From contig CANQSK010000007.1 in assembly GCA_947626475.1 (NCBI GenBank), positions 1 through 44,010 of the forward strand: DNA of 44,010 nucleotides. The letters run 5' to 3'. Source of the stretch: an uncultured Lachnospiraceae bacterium. GTDB taxonomy: Bacteria; Bacillota; Clostridia; Lachnospirales; Lachnospiraceae. The translations under genes and the position numbers were made by a program. Every line of letters begins with the position of its first letter. The stretch's first letter is position 1. The notes under the pieces are model-generated. The model saw nothing but the letters and a program-made list of their open reading frames with translations, had not been told where the DNA came from and did no database searches. Below are positions 34,904-42,807 of the stretch, piece by piece.

Positions 34904-36607
34904 ATGAAATTTTCTGAGATACCTTACGTTCGTCCGAACCTGGATGAACTGAAAGAGCAGTATGAGGCCGTAATCGGCCGTCTGAAAAACGCGGCGTCCT
35001 ATGAGGAGGCCCGTGAGGCGTTCCTCCTAAATGAGGTGCTGGAAAGCCGGATCGATACCCAGAGCAGCATTGCCCATATCCGGCACACCATCGATACCCG
35101 CGACGCTTTCTATGACGGGGAGGCCCATTTCTGGAACGCGGCCGGTCCCAGGCTGCAGGAGTACATGCAGAGATGGGAGGACACCCTGCTGGACAGTCCT
35201 TTCCGCGCCGAATTTGAGGCAGAGTACGGGAAGCTGATGTTTGTAAAGGCGGAGATGGACCGAAAGACTTTCGCCCCGGAGATCATTGAAGATCTGCAGA
35301 GAGAAAATGAACTGGTTCAGGAGTACGAAAAACTCCTTGCCTCCGCCCAGATTCCCTTTGAGGGCGGGGTCTATACTCTGTCCCAGCTGACACCCTGTAA
35401 GAACGACCCGGATGACAGCCGGCGGCTGGCGGCGTGGAAGGCAGAAGGGCAGTGGTACAAGGAACGTCAGGGGCAGTTTGACGACCTGTACGACCGGCTG
35501 GTCCGTCTGCGGGACGGCATGGGCAGAAAGCTTGGCTATGGCGGCTACACAACGCTGGGATATTACCGGATGGGCCGCAACTGTTACACAAAAGAGGATG
35601 TAGAGCGGTTCCGGCTGGCGGTGCAGAAATACCTGGTGCCGGTGGCCGCGTCTATCTATCAGGAGCAGGCCAGGCGGCTGGGCAAAGAGTATCCCATGAA
35701 CTTTGCGGATAACGCCCTCCATTTCCGTTCCGGCAATCCGCGGCCTCAGGGGACGCCGGATGAGATCCTGGCCCAGGGGCTTAAGTTCTATGAGGAGCTT
35801 TCGCCTGAGACCGGCGAGTTCTTCCGCATGATGACGGACTGCCGGCTTCTGGACGTGCTGAGCACTGAGGGAAAGCGCAGCGGCGGCTACTGTACCAGCA
35901 TCCGGGATTACGGAGTGCCGTTTATCTTTGCCAATTTCAACGGAACCCAGCATGATGTGGAGGTGGTGACTCACGAGGCAGGCCATGCATTTGCCTATTA
36001 TCTCAACCGCAACCGGGTGCCGGGCTCTTATATCTGGCCGGGCATGGAGGGCTGCGAGGTTCATTCCATGTCCATGGAATTTATGTCCTGGCCGTGGGCG
36101 GAGGGCTTCTTCGGCCCTGACACCCGCAAATTCTACTACAGCCATCTGACCGGCGCGCTGACGTTCATTCCCTACGGGACCATGGTAGACCATTTCCAGC
36201 ATGTGGTCTATGAGAAGCCGGAAATGACGCCTGCCCAGCGCCACGGCGTCTGGAGAGAGCTTCTGGGCGTCTATATGCCGTGGATGAAGCTGGACGGCGA
36301 GATCCCCTTCTACGGGGAGGGCGAAGGCTGGCAGCGGCAGCACCATATTTATTCAAATCCATTTTACTATATCGACTACTGTCTGGCCCAGACGGTGTCC
36401 CTGCAGTTCTGGGCGCTGCTGAAGGAGGACAGGAAGAAGGCGTGGGAGCGCTACATGGCCTACGCGGTCCAGGGAGGGAGCAAGACCTTTACGGAGCTGC
36501 TTGCGGGAGCCGGCCTGGAGAGTCCTTTTGATGAAAGTTGCCTGCGGGGCGTATGCGGGAAAGCGAAGGAATGGCTGGAGAATTACAGCCTGGACGGGAT
36601 TCAATGA
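34904..36607 (+). CDS. M3-family oligoendopeptidase
   Basis: Predicted 567-residue zinc peptidase (PepF/thimet-like). The zinc motif is HEAGH at residues 357-361 (VVTHEAGHAFAYY), and the third ligand lies in the MEGCEVHSMSMEF segment. C-terminal GEGEGWQRQHHIYSNPFYYIDY forms the substrate-binding part. There is no signal peptide; these enzymes degrade short peptides in the cytoplasm. It follows polC by 39 bases and may be a late member of that transcript. No terminator hairpin is visible after its stop. Confidence 0.93.
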   Translation: MKFSEIPYVRPNLDELKEQYEAVIGRLKNAASYEEAREAFLLNEVLESRIDTQSSIAHIRHTIDTRDAFYDGEAHFWNAAGPRLQEYMQRWEDTLLDSPFRAEFEAEYGKLMFVKAEMDRKTFAPEIIEDLQRENELVQEYEKLLASAQIPFEGGVYTLSQLTPCKNDPDDSRRLAAWKAEGQWYKERQGQFDDLYDRLVRLRDGMGRKLGYGGYTTLGYYRMGRNCYTKEDVERFRLAVQKYLVPVAASIYQEQARRLGKEYPMNFADNALHFRSGNPRPQGTPDEILAQGLKFYEELSPETGEFFRMMTDCRLLDVLSTEGKRSGGYCTSIRDYGVPFIFANFNGTQHDVEVVTHEAGHAFAYYLNRNRVPGSYIWPGMEGCEVHSMSMEFMSWPWAEGFFGPDTRKFYYSHLTGALTFIPYGTMVDHFQHVVYEKPEMTPAQRHGVWRELLGVYMPWMKLDGEIPFYGEGEGWQRQHHIYSNPFYYIDYCLAQTVSLQFWALLKEDRKKAWERYMAYAVQGGSKTFTELLAGAGLESPFDESCLRGVCGKAKEWLENYSLDGIQ

Positions 36608-36625
36608 TTTTTTTCAAAAATGTGC

Positions 36626-36654
36626 TTGACAATTCGGGTATTCCATATTATACT
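36626..36654 (+). promoter_or_regulatory. tRNA cluster promoter
   Basis: A near-consensus promoter: TTGACA (36626-36631), a 17-bp spacer and TATACT (36649-36654). It lies 11 bp before the tRNA-Pro 5' end. Confidence 0.85.
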
Positions 36655-36665
36655 ACCAAAGGTAT

Positions 36666-36739
36666 CGAGGCGTGGCTCAGTTTGGTAGAGCGCTGCGTTC
36701 GGGACGCAGAGGCCGTGGGTTCGAATCCCGTCGCCTCGA
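36666..36739 (+). tRNA. tRNA-Pro (anticodon CGG)
   Basis: A complete cloverleaf: acceptor CGAGGCG/CGCCTCG with discriminator A, D-stem GCTC/GAGC, anticodon stem CTGCG/CGCAG with loop TTCGGGA, T-arm GTGGG-TTCGAAT-CCCGT. The anticodon CGG reads CCG. CCA is not encoded. Confidence 0.95.
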
Positions 36740-36749
36740 TTAAAACTAA

Positions 36750-36821
36750 GGCCTCGTGGTCAAGCGGCTAAGACGACGCCCTCTCACGGCGTAAACCCGG
36801 GTTCGATTCCCGGCGAGGTCA
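36750..36821 (+). tRNA. tRNA-Glu (anticodon CTC)
   Basis: Acceptor GGCCTCG/CGAGGTC (with one G-T pair) and discriminator A; D-stem GTC/GAC; anticodon stem ACGCC/GGCGT with loop CTCTCAC; T-arm CCGGG-TTCGATT-CCCGG. The anticodon CTC reads GAG. It lies ten bases after tRNA-Pro in the same transcript. Confidence 0.94.
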
Positions 36822-36828
36822 TTCAGAG

Positions 36829-36863
36829 ATGCTTTGGATGCATGAGCATCCAGAGCATTTTTT
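36829..36863 (+). terminator. terminator-like hairpin inside the tRNA cluster
   Basis: ATGCTTTGGATGC (36829-36841) pairs with GCATCCAGAGCAT (36846-36858) around ATGA, a 13-bp stem with one G-T, followed by TTTTTT (36858-36863). It has the full form of an intrinsic terminator, yet tRNA-Thr starts only ten bases later. Confidence 0.8.
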
Positions 36864-36873
36864 GAGAAGAGAT

Positions 36874-36946
<73 letters not shown>

Positions 36947-36982
36947 CTTTTTATTTCCCGAAAAAAGACTGATTTTTCACGA

Positions 36983-37036
36983 GAAGAGGCGCAGGAATGC
37001 TTGAAAATACTTGCATTTTTGCGCTTCTTCTTTTTT
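36983..37036 (+). terminator. long-stem intrinsic terminator after tRNA-Thr
   Basis: GAAGAGGCGCA (36983-36993) pairs with TGCGCTTCTTC (37020-37030). An inner AATGC/GCATT extends the stem, and six Ts follow (37031-37036). It isolates the tRNA transcript from the downstream operon. Confidence 0.8.
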
Positions 37037-37049
37037 CTCTCCAGTTGGA

Positions 37050-37088
37050 TACGGAATTGTTCCGTAATTACTACGGAATTGTTCTGTA
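37050..37088. promoter_or_regulatory. two tandem palindromes, candidate operator
   Basis: TACGGAA-TTG-TTCCGTA (37050-37066) is a perfect 7-bp inverted repeat. TACGGAA-TTG-TTCTGTA (37072-37088) is a second copy with one mismatch. Their centres are 22 bp apart, two DNA turns. A direct repeat TTGGGGGAAAA follows (37096-37117). They lie 105 bp upstream of the six-gene operon. No clear -35/-10 pair was found nearby. Confidence 0.5.
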
Positions 37089-37192
37089 AGAAAAATTGGG
37101 GGAAAATTGGGGGAAAATCTGCTCCGGCGCAATATGCCAAAATGCGACATTTCGTTTCCATAATTCATTAAACGAACGAAAGGGGATTCGCA

Positions 37193-38089
37193 ATGCAGAT
37201 CAAGTATGATAATAAGAATGTACTATATCTGTCGGCCGACAGCGGCGAAGGCGGTCTGGATCGAATGTTCCGGATGAATTTTCCCGACAGGGCCTATAAT
37301 TTTGGAATCGCGGAATGCAATACGGTTTCGGCAGCGGCGGGACTGGCGACTGCCGGAAAGATGCCTTTTGTATATACTGCTGCGCCGTTTCTGGTCTATA
37401 GGGCGTATGAATTTGTCCGCAATGATATATGTATGCAGAATTTGAATGTGAAGCTGCTTGGAACGGGAAGCGGATTGTCCGTCAGCTCCCTGGGACCGAC
37501 GCACCATTCTACAGAGGATATTGCGGCGCTGCGTGTTCTGCCGGATTTAATGCTCCTTTCACCGGCGACGCCGGCACAGGCTGCCGCGTGTATGCGGCTG
37601 GCGTATGAGCATAACGGGCCAGTGTATATTCGTCTTGGGATGAATCGGGAACCGGAACTCTTTGAAGCCGGATATCCATTCCGCCCGGAGGTATCGGACA
37701 TCATGCGCGCAGGAAAGGATATCTGCATGATATCGACCGGGAGCATCATAAGCGAAGCGATGGGAGCGGCAGAGATCCTGACAACGCATGGCTGCCAGGC
37801 GGAAGTAATCAATGTGTCAATGCTGAAACCGTTTAACGCAGCGGATGTATTGCAGAAAATAAACAGCTTTAAACGAATCGTGTCGATTGAGGAACATAAT
37901 ATTGCAGGTGGGCTTGGCGGAATATTGGCGGAGACGCTTACGGATGCCGGAATCTGTGCAAAGCTGTTCAGAATAGGGCTCAGGGATACCTTTTCTCAGG
38001 GATACGGAAAGCTGTCTGATATCCGGGCGGAAAACGGCCTGAACGCGGAGGGCATAGCCGGGCAGATCCGGGAGGCATTTTATGAATGA
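37193..38089 (+). CDS. transketolase C-terminal half (pyrimidine-binding plus TK-C domains)
   Basis: Predicted 298-residue protein. It matches the C-terminal subunit of split transketolases. The pyrimidine domain has the catalytic-Glu motif FGIAECN (E41) and LGPTHHSTED. A TK-C domain runs from about residue 165 (MISTGSIISEAMGAAEIL) to the end and includes EEHNIAGGLGGILAE. The thiamine-diphosphate phosphate-binding half (TktN) is not encoded upstream, where a terminator and tRNAs stand. A functional enzyme would need a partner from elsewhere. AAAGGGG is eight bases before the ATG. It overlaps the MaoC gene by eight bases. Confidence 0.85.
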   Translation: MQIKYDNKNVLYLSADSGEGGLDRMFRMNFPDRAYNFGIAECNTVSAAAGLATAGKMPFVYTAAPFLVYRAYEFVRNDICMQNLNVKLLGTGSGLSVSSLGPTHHSTEDIAALRVLPDLMLLSPATPAQAAACMRLAYEHNGPVYIRLGMNREPELFEAGYPFRPEVSDIMRAGKDICMISTGSIISEAMGAAEILTTHGCQAEVINVSMLKPFNAADVLQKINSFKRIVSIEEHNIAGGLGGILAETLTDAGICAKLFRIGLRDTFSQGYGKLSDIRAENGLNAEGIAGQIREAFYE

Positions 38090-38510
38090 ATATACATATG
38101 CGGAAATTCAGAAAGGGATGTCGGTAAGCTTCCAAAAGCAGATTACATCAGAGATGGAGGAAGCGTTCCGGACGATCACCGGCGATTGTAATCCGCTGCA
38201 CAGCGACGATGGATTTGCAAGGGAGATCAATCCCGGCAAATTCCGCAGACATGTTGCGTTCGGGCTTCTGACGGCTTCTCTTTTGTCTACGCTTGGGGGG
38301 GTATATTTACCGGGAAAGTATTCTCTCATCCACAGTATTGATAATTTAAGCTTCAAAAAACCGGTTTATGCGGGAGATGTTTTGACGGTGACAGGTACGG
38401 TCGACGAGAAGAAGGATGGACTGAACCTGATTCTGGTAAAAGTGAAAATCGTAAATCAGGATGGAGCGACAGTTCTGACGGCCGGTATGAAAATACTGGT
38501 GCAGAGATAA
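38082..38510 (+). CDS. MaoC-type hot-dog hydratase/dehydratase
   Basis: Predicted 142-residue single hot-dog protein. The (R)-hydratase motif is present as GDCNPLHSDDGFA with Asp35 and His40, followed by VAFGLLTASLLSTL and the C-terminal VYAGDVLTVTGTV strand. Members add or remove water across the 2,3 bond of acyl-CoA or acyl-ACP. Encoded just before an acyl carrier protein and a reductase, it probably acts on an acyl-ACP. It overlaps the transketolase gene and so is translationally coupled. Confidence 0.88.
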   Translation: MNEYTYAEIQKGMSVSFQKQITSEMEEAFRTITGDCNPLHSDDGFAREINPGKFRRHVAFGLLTASLLSTLGGVYLPGKYSLIHSIDNLSFKKPVYAGDVLTVTGTVDEKKDGLNLILVKVKIVNQDGATVLTAGMKILVQR

Positions 38511-38536
38511 TAAGATTATTACAGGAGGAGACGAAA

Positions 38537-38779
38537 ATGACCAGAGAGGAAGTTTATGAGAGGCTGAACAAAGTGTTCCGGGAAGTGTTTGATGATGACA
38601 GCATTATTGTGCAGGACAGTACCACCTCGGACGATATTGAGGACTGGGATTCTTTTGAGCATATCAATCTGGTAGTCGCGGTCGAGAATGAATTTTCCTT
38701 CAAGATTCCAATGGGGAAAGTCGTGACTATGAAGAATGTTGGCGAGATGGCGGATATCATCTTGGAATTAGGGAAATAG
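38537..38779 (+). CDS. acyl carrier protein
   Basis: Predicted 80-residue four-helix carrier. The phosphopantetheine site is Ser39 in WDSFEHINLVVAVENEF. AGGAGG precedes the ATG. It is distinct from the housekeeping fatty-acid ACP context (no fab genes nearby). Its clustering with a hydratase, a reductase and an MBOAT transferase suggests a dedicated carrier, comparable in arrangement to DltC in D-alanylation. No ligase to load it is in the window. Confidence 0.9.
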   Translation: MTREEVYERLNKVFREVFDDDSIIVQDSTTSDDIEDWDSFEHINLVVAVENEFSFKIPMGKVVTMKNVGEMADIILELGK

Positions 38780-38794
38780 ACGGGGAGAACAGTC

Positions 38795-39514
38795 GTGGGA
38801 AGATCAATGCTCGTTATCGGCGGCAGTTCTGATATTGGTATGGGAACCATCCGGCAGATTGGAATGGATTATGACAAGGTGATCGTTCATTATAATCATA
38901 TGAACGATGAGCTTCGCGCGCTTGAAAAAGAACTCGGGGCAGTTTGCGTTCAGGCGGATTTTTCGGATGAAGCGCAGACCAGAAAAATGGTGGATACCAT
39001 CCGGCAGATGGATCTAGTGCCGTCGCATATCCTTCATCTTCCCGCGCCGCCCTGCGTTAATCAGAAATACCATAAAATAAAATGGGATGTGTTCCGGCAA
39101 GAGATGAATATCTCGTTAAGGTCCTTGGTGTATATTTCGCAGGAGTTTCTTCCCCTGATGGCAAAGCAGCATTACGGAAGACTTGTTGTAATGCTGTCTT
39201 TTGTGGTAAACGGAATGCCGCCGGCATACTGTTCGAATTATGTTGTGACCAAATATGCGCTGTTGGGTCTCGTAAAAGCGCTGGCAGCGGAATATGCAGG
39301 CAAAGGGATTACTGTAAACGGAATATCTCCGTCGTGGGTCATGACGAAGTACATTTCCAATCAGCCGGAGATCTTGATCGCGCAGAACGCGGAACGAAGT
39401 CCGATAGGTCGGAATCTTGAAGTAAACGATATTGTGCCGGCGATAAAATACTTGTTTTCAGACGGCGCAATGTGTATAAACGGGCAGAATATTTCCATTA
39501 CATGCGGCAGGTGA
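38795..39514 (+). CDS. short-chain dehydrogenase/reductase
   Basis: Predicted 239-residue SDR. GTG at 38795 follows GGGGAG at normal spacing; an ATG four codons later is the alternative. The NAD(P) loop GGSSDIGMG (9-17) and the catalytic Ser135, Tyr149 and Lys153 (YVVTK) are intact. The usual NNAG is replaced by HLPAPP. It is FabG-like in size and context, so it may reduce a 3-oxoacyl-ACP to the hydroxyacyl form or the reverse. It lies 15 bases after the carrier gene. Confidence 0.88.
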   Translation: MGRSMLVIGGSSDIGMGTIRQIGMDYDKVIVHYNHMNDELRALEKELGAVCVQADFSDEAQTRKMVDTIRQMDLVPSHILHLPAPPCVNQKYHKIKWDVFRQEMNISLRSLVYISQEFLPLMAKQHYGRLVVMLSFVVNGMPPAYCSNYVVTKYALLGLVKALAAEYAGKGITVNGISPSWVMTKYISNQPEILIAQNAERSPIGRNLEVNDIVPAIKYLFSDGAMCINGQNISITCGR

Positions 39515-39520
39515 TTTTTG

Positions 39521-41077
39521 ATGACAGTAACCTCGTATCGATTTTTTGTGTTTTTGTTTATTGGGGCGGCAGTTTATTATACGGCGCCGAAAAGAATGCA
39601 GTGGGTGATTCTTCTCTGCCTCAGCGTTGTATACTATTTCCTTGCGGCAACGCCGTATACGATCCTGTTCCTGATCCTGTCCACGGTAACTGCATATACG
39701 GCTGGCATTCTTATGGAGTGCCGTTATTTCCGCGGAAATAAAGCGGCTGCGAAATGGATTACCTGTATAACGGCTGCCGCTGTACTCATTAACATTTTCG
39801 TATGGTTCCTTCTGAAAGGCAACGCATTCTGGATGCTGGGAACAAGGCTGCTTCATGAGTCGTTTCCGATTTTCCTTCAGTTAGGGGCTTTGAAAATAGT
39901 TCCTGCGTTAGGAATGGGATACTATACTGCCCAGATTATCGGATATATTCTGGACTGTTACTGGGGGATATGTACCCCGCAGAGGAACATTCTGAAACTG
40001 TTTTTATTTGTTGGCTTTTTCCCGCAGCTTACAGTGGGCCCGATCAGCAAGTATTCGGAACTGGAGTGTCTGTATCGGGATCATTCTTTCAACTATATAA
40101 ATATCGCCCATGGATCTCAGCGGATTCTGTGGGGGCTTTTCAAAAAATTGGTAATATCAGACCGGCTGGCAATCATCGTGAATGGGATATGGACGGATAC
40201 ATTATTTTATAATGGATTCTGGCCCTGGATTGTTGTATTCGTGTATCCGTTGGAGATATATACAGACTTTTCCGGATGTATGGATATCATCCTGGGGGCA
40301 GCTGAATTGTTTGATATCCGGCTTCCGGAGAATTTCAGGAATCCATTCTTTTCAAGGACATGTCAGGAATTTTGGCAGCGGTGGCATATTACTTTGGGGA
40401 CATGGGCTAGGGACCATGTATATTATCCTGTTTTAAAGAGCAGGATGATGGTTCGGCTTGGAAAATGGTCGAAGCAACATTTTAGTAAGCGGATCGCAAA
40501 ACTGATTCCATGGGCGGCAGGAATGTGGATTCTTTGGTTCGTTATGGGCTTCTGGCATGGCTCCAGCAAACATATTATCGGTGTGAGCGCGTATTTCTGG
40601 ACGATTTTAGTTCTAAGCGAAATATGCTCTCCCGGATTAAAGAAAATCACCGGCCTGCTTAAAGTGGATACGGAATCGTTCAGCTGGCACTTCTTCCAGA
40701 GTGTCCGGACATATATCATCTATTCCATTGGAGTTGTCTTTTTCACAGCGGATCGTCTGACTGAGGCATTCGAACACGTGAAAGTATTAATTCGGACATT
40801 CTCACATCCGGCATGGAACCCATGGATATTCTTTGACGGCAGCATCAGGAGTCTGGGCGTATCATATAGAGACCTAAATGTCATTTTATTATCCCTTGCT
40901 GCATTGTTGGGCGTGGATGTACTGCGGGAAAAGTATGGTTATGCTCGCACATGGCTCGACCGCCAGATATTGCCGTTCCGCTGGATGTTATACGTGGTGC
41001 TTCTGTTTGCAGTGTTGATTTTTGGGATGTATGGGCCCGGATACAATGCTAGTGAGTTCATCTACGGACAGTTTTAG
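39521..41077 (+). CDS. MBOAT-family membrane O-acyltransferase (AlgI/DltB-like)
   Basis: Predicted 518-residue protein with about ten to twelve membrane segments. The start at 39521 follows AGGTGAT; a TTG one codon earlier is less likely. Family hallmarks are present: FVYPLEIYTDFSGCMDI, FWQRWHITLGTWARDHVYYP (His289) and VMGFWHGSSK (His346, the expected catalytic histidine). Members pass acyl groups across the membrane to alginate, teichoic acid, peptidoglycan or exopolysaccharide. The carrier encoded two genes upstream is the likely donor and the DltD-like protein downstream the partner. Confidence 0.92.
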   Translation: MTVTSYRFFVFLFIGAAVYYTAPKRMQWVILLCLSVVYYFLAATPYTILFLILSTVTAYTAGILMECRYFRGNKAAAKWITCITAAAVLINIFVWFLLKGNAFWMLGTRLLHESFPIFLQLGALKIVPALGMGYYTAQIIGYILDCYWGICTPQRNILKLFLFVGFFPQLTVGPISKYSELECLYRDHSFNYINIAHGSQRILWGLFKKLVISDRLAIIVNGIWTDTLFYNGFWPWIVVFVYPLEIYTDFSGCMDIILGAAELFDIRLPENFRNPFFSRTCQEFWQRWHITLGTWARDHVYYPVLKSRMMVRLGKWSKQHFSKRIAKLIPWAAGMWILWFVMGFWHGSSKHIIGVSAYFWTILVLSEICSPGLKKITGLLKVDTESFSWHFFQSVRTYIIYSIGVVFFTADRLTEAFEHVKVLIRTFSHPAWNPWIFFDGSIRSLGVSYRDLNVILLSLAALLGVDVLREKYGYARTWLDRQILPFRWMLYVVLLFAVLIFGMYGPGYNASEFIYGQF

Positions 41078-41088
41078 GAGATAAAGAT

Positions 41089-42570
41089 ATGAAAAGAAGG
41101 CTTCTGAAGTTTGTATCTTTTATGGCAATGACAGGGATTATCTTTTATCATGTAAGTCGCGTTCTTGGGTATTATGATAACATCCATTCGGCGGCGGTAT
41201 TTTCACAATTTTATGACTTGCCGTCAGAAACAGTGGATGCTGTGTGGATAGGGGCGAGTTCTGTTCAGGAATTTATTATCCCCCCGGTGATGTTTGAAGA
41301 AACAGGGATAGCGTTATATTCATTAGCGGTTGGAAATGAACCGTTTATGGCGTCGGAATTTCTGATTCGGGAATGTGAAAGGGAGCAGGATCCGTCAGTC
41401 TATCTGGTTGATATACGGCAGCTGGCATATACGACACAGGATGATACGTATGTCAGGAGAATCACGGATAACGGTAAATGGACTGTTAATAGGTTGAATG
41501 CTATCCGATATATGCTGAATAACCTAGAATTTTATCATCCAGGGGAATATGATGCCGAAATTGATTATATTTTTCCATTCACCAAATATCATACCCGTTG
41601 GGGAGAGCTGAAGTCAGAAGATTTTGGAAAAGATGACAATTGTTTTTTTGGATATTTTATGAGGATAAATCGACAGTCTTTTAATGAAGCCGAAGTCAGG
41701 TCAAGATTTGACGCTATACCTCAGAAGCCGTCAGAAGAGAGCCTGATGTATTTAAATGACTTCCTTGATTTTTGCGATACCCTGGATAAAAAGATTATTT
41801 TTACGAGAACTCCTAATTGCCTGGATGAAAATAAATTTGCTCAGTACAATTATATACAGGAAGTTATTGAAGAAAGAGGGTATGAGGTGTGGGATTTGAA
41901 TCAGGATACCTATGAAATGGGGATTGACTATGCGAAGGATTTTGCCGATTCTATGCATACAAATGTATATGGGGCACAAAAAGTATCAAAGTATGCCGCG
42001 GTGAAATTATCTGAGGAGCTGGGGCTTCCTGATCACAGAAACGACAGCCGGTATGCGTGCTATGGGACCATGCAGGAGAAATTTCTGGAGAGACTGGGAG
42101 AAATGGAATTAACTGCAACTACTGATTTTAACCGTTATCTGGATAGGTTGATCGCATTAGATAAAAACGAGTATTCTGTTTATATTGCTGTAAAAGATAT
42201 ACAAGGGTATTCATTAACACAGAAAATGATAAAAAAGCTTGAGACATTGGGACTGAAAAATACGGATATCTTATTGGAGCACAGTTATCACAGTTTTGTT
42301 GGCATTATTGCAAATGGTGGGGTCATATATCAACATATCGGAAATGGAGAGGAACCGAGCCACTATGCGGGGGTGATAAACGGACAGACAATAAGCATGA
42401 ATAGCATGACATTTAAGGGTGGTAATAACGCCTCTATAAAATTGGGAGGAAATGAATATGCGAAGAACACACGTGGAATGAATTTTGTTGTGATAGATAA
42501 TAAAGATAGCAGAATTCTTGATTCAGTAGCTTTTGATACTCATGTTTCAGAAATAACCTGTACCCGATAA
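41089..42570 (+). CDS. DltD/SGNH-like membrane-anchored protein with C-terminal ILEI/FAM3-like domain
   Basis: Predicted 493-residue protein. An N-terminal membrane anchor (about residues 5-25) leads to an SGNH-like region with block I WIGASSVQEF (Ser57/58) and block V DSMH (Asp287, His290), as in DltD/AlgX-type partners of MBOATs. Residues 363-493 form a separate domain with GNNASIKLGGNEYAKNTRG and VAFDTH, resembling the ILEI/FAM3 domain family. That family includes glycan-binding examples. It probably accepts the acyl group from the MBOAT outside the membrane and positions it on a glycan; this is inference. This gene is notably AT-rich. Confidence 0.8.
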   Translation: MKRRLLKFVSFMAMTGIIFYHVSRVLGYYDNIHSAAVFSQFYDLPSETVDAVWIGASSVQEFIIPPVMFEETGIALYSLAVGNEPFMASEFLIRECEREQDPSVYLVDIRQLAYTTQDDTYVRRITDNGKWTVNRLNAIRYMLNNLEFYHPGEYDAEIDYIFPFTKYHTRWGELKSEDFGKDDNCFFGYFMRINRQSFNEAEVRSRFDAIPQKPSEESLMYLNDFLDFCDTLDKKIIFTRTPNCLDENKFAQYNYIQEVIEERGYEVWDLNQDTYEMGIDYAKDFADSMHTNVYGAQKVSKYAAVKLSEELGLPDHRNDSRYACYGTMQEKFLERLGEMELTATTDFNRYLDRLIALDKNEYSVYIAVKDIQGYSLTQKMIKKLETLGLKNTDILLEHSYHSFVGIIANGGVIYQHIGNGEEPSHYAGVINGQTISMNSMTFKGGNNASIKLGGNEYAKNTRGMNFVVIDNKDSRILDSVAFDTHVSEITCTR

Positions 42571-42579
42571 TGATAGGGT

Positions 42580-42687
42580 CTATCCCAAACAGAGGGCTGA
42601 ACCTAAAACAGATCTGCCCTCTGTCAGGCAATTTACCATAATAATTCCACTATCAAATTTCGCTTTAGCACCTAATGCATTGCGCAT
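42580..42687 (-). other. short unrecognised open frame, possible 3' gene remnant
   Basis: A 35-codon frame from ATG (42687) to TAG (42580) reads MRNALGAKAKFDSGIIMVNC and onward. There is no ribosome binding site, and the frame can be followed back to a stop at about 42,735. It could be the 3' end of a lost gene or chance. I do not recognise it. Confidence 0.15.
42589..42624 (+). terminator. hairpin after the acyltransferase operon
   Basis: ACAGAGGGC (42589-42597) pairs with GCCCTCTGT (42616-42624). The T-run after it is weak. It is the best candidate for the operon end, 19 bp beyond the stop. Confidence 0.4.
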
Positions 42688-42699
42688 TTTCGTCAAAAA

Positions 42700-42726
42700 T
42701 GTCGTAGAGTATCGCACCCTACGACA
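42700..42726. repeat. inverted repeat of unknown role
   Basis: TGTCGTAG (42700-42707) and CTACGACA (42719-42726) form an 8-bp stem with an 11-base loop. GTCTTATATAA follows. It could be a second terminator or a mobile-element end. No transposase is next to it. Confidence 0.3.
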
Positions 42727-42807
42727 GTCTTATATAACCGTATATTACTTCATTCGATAGCATTTTACAAAAGAATAAGCCATTTGTCAATGTGTTTAGG
42801 TGTATAG

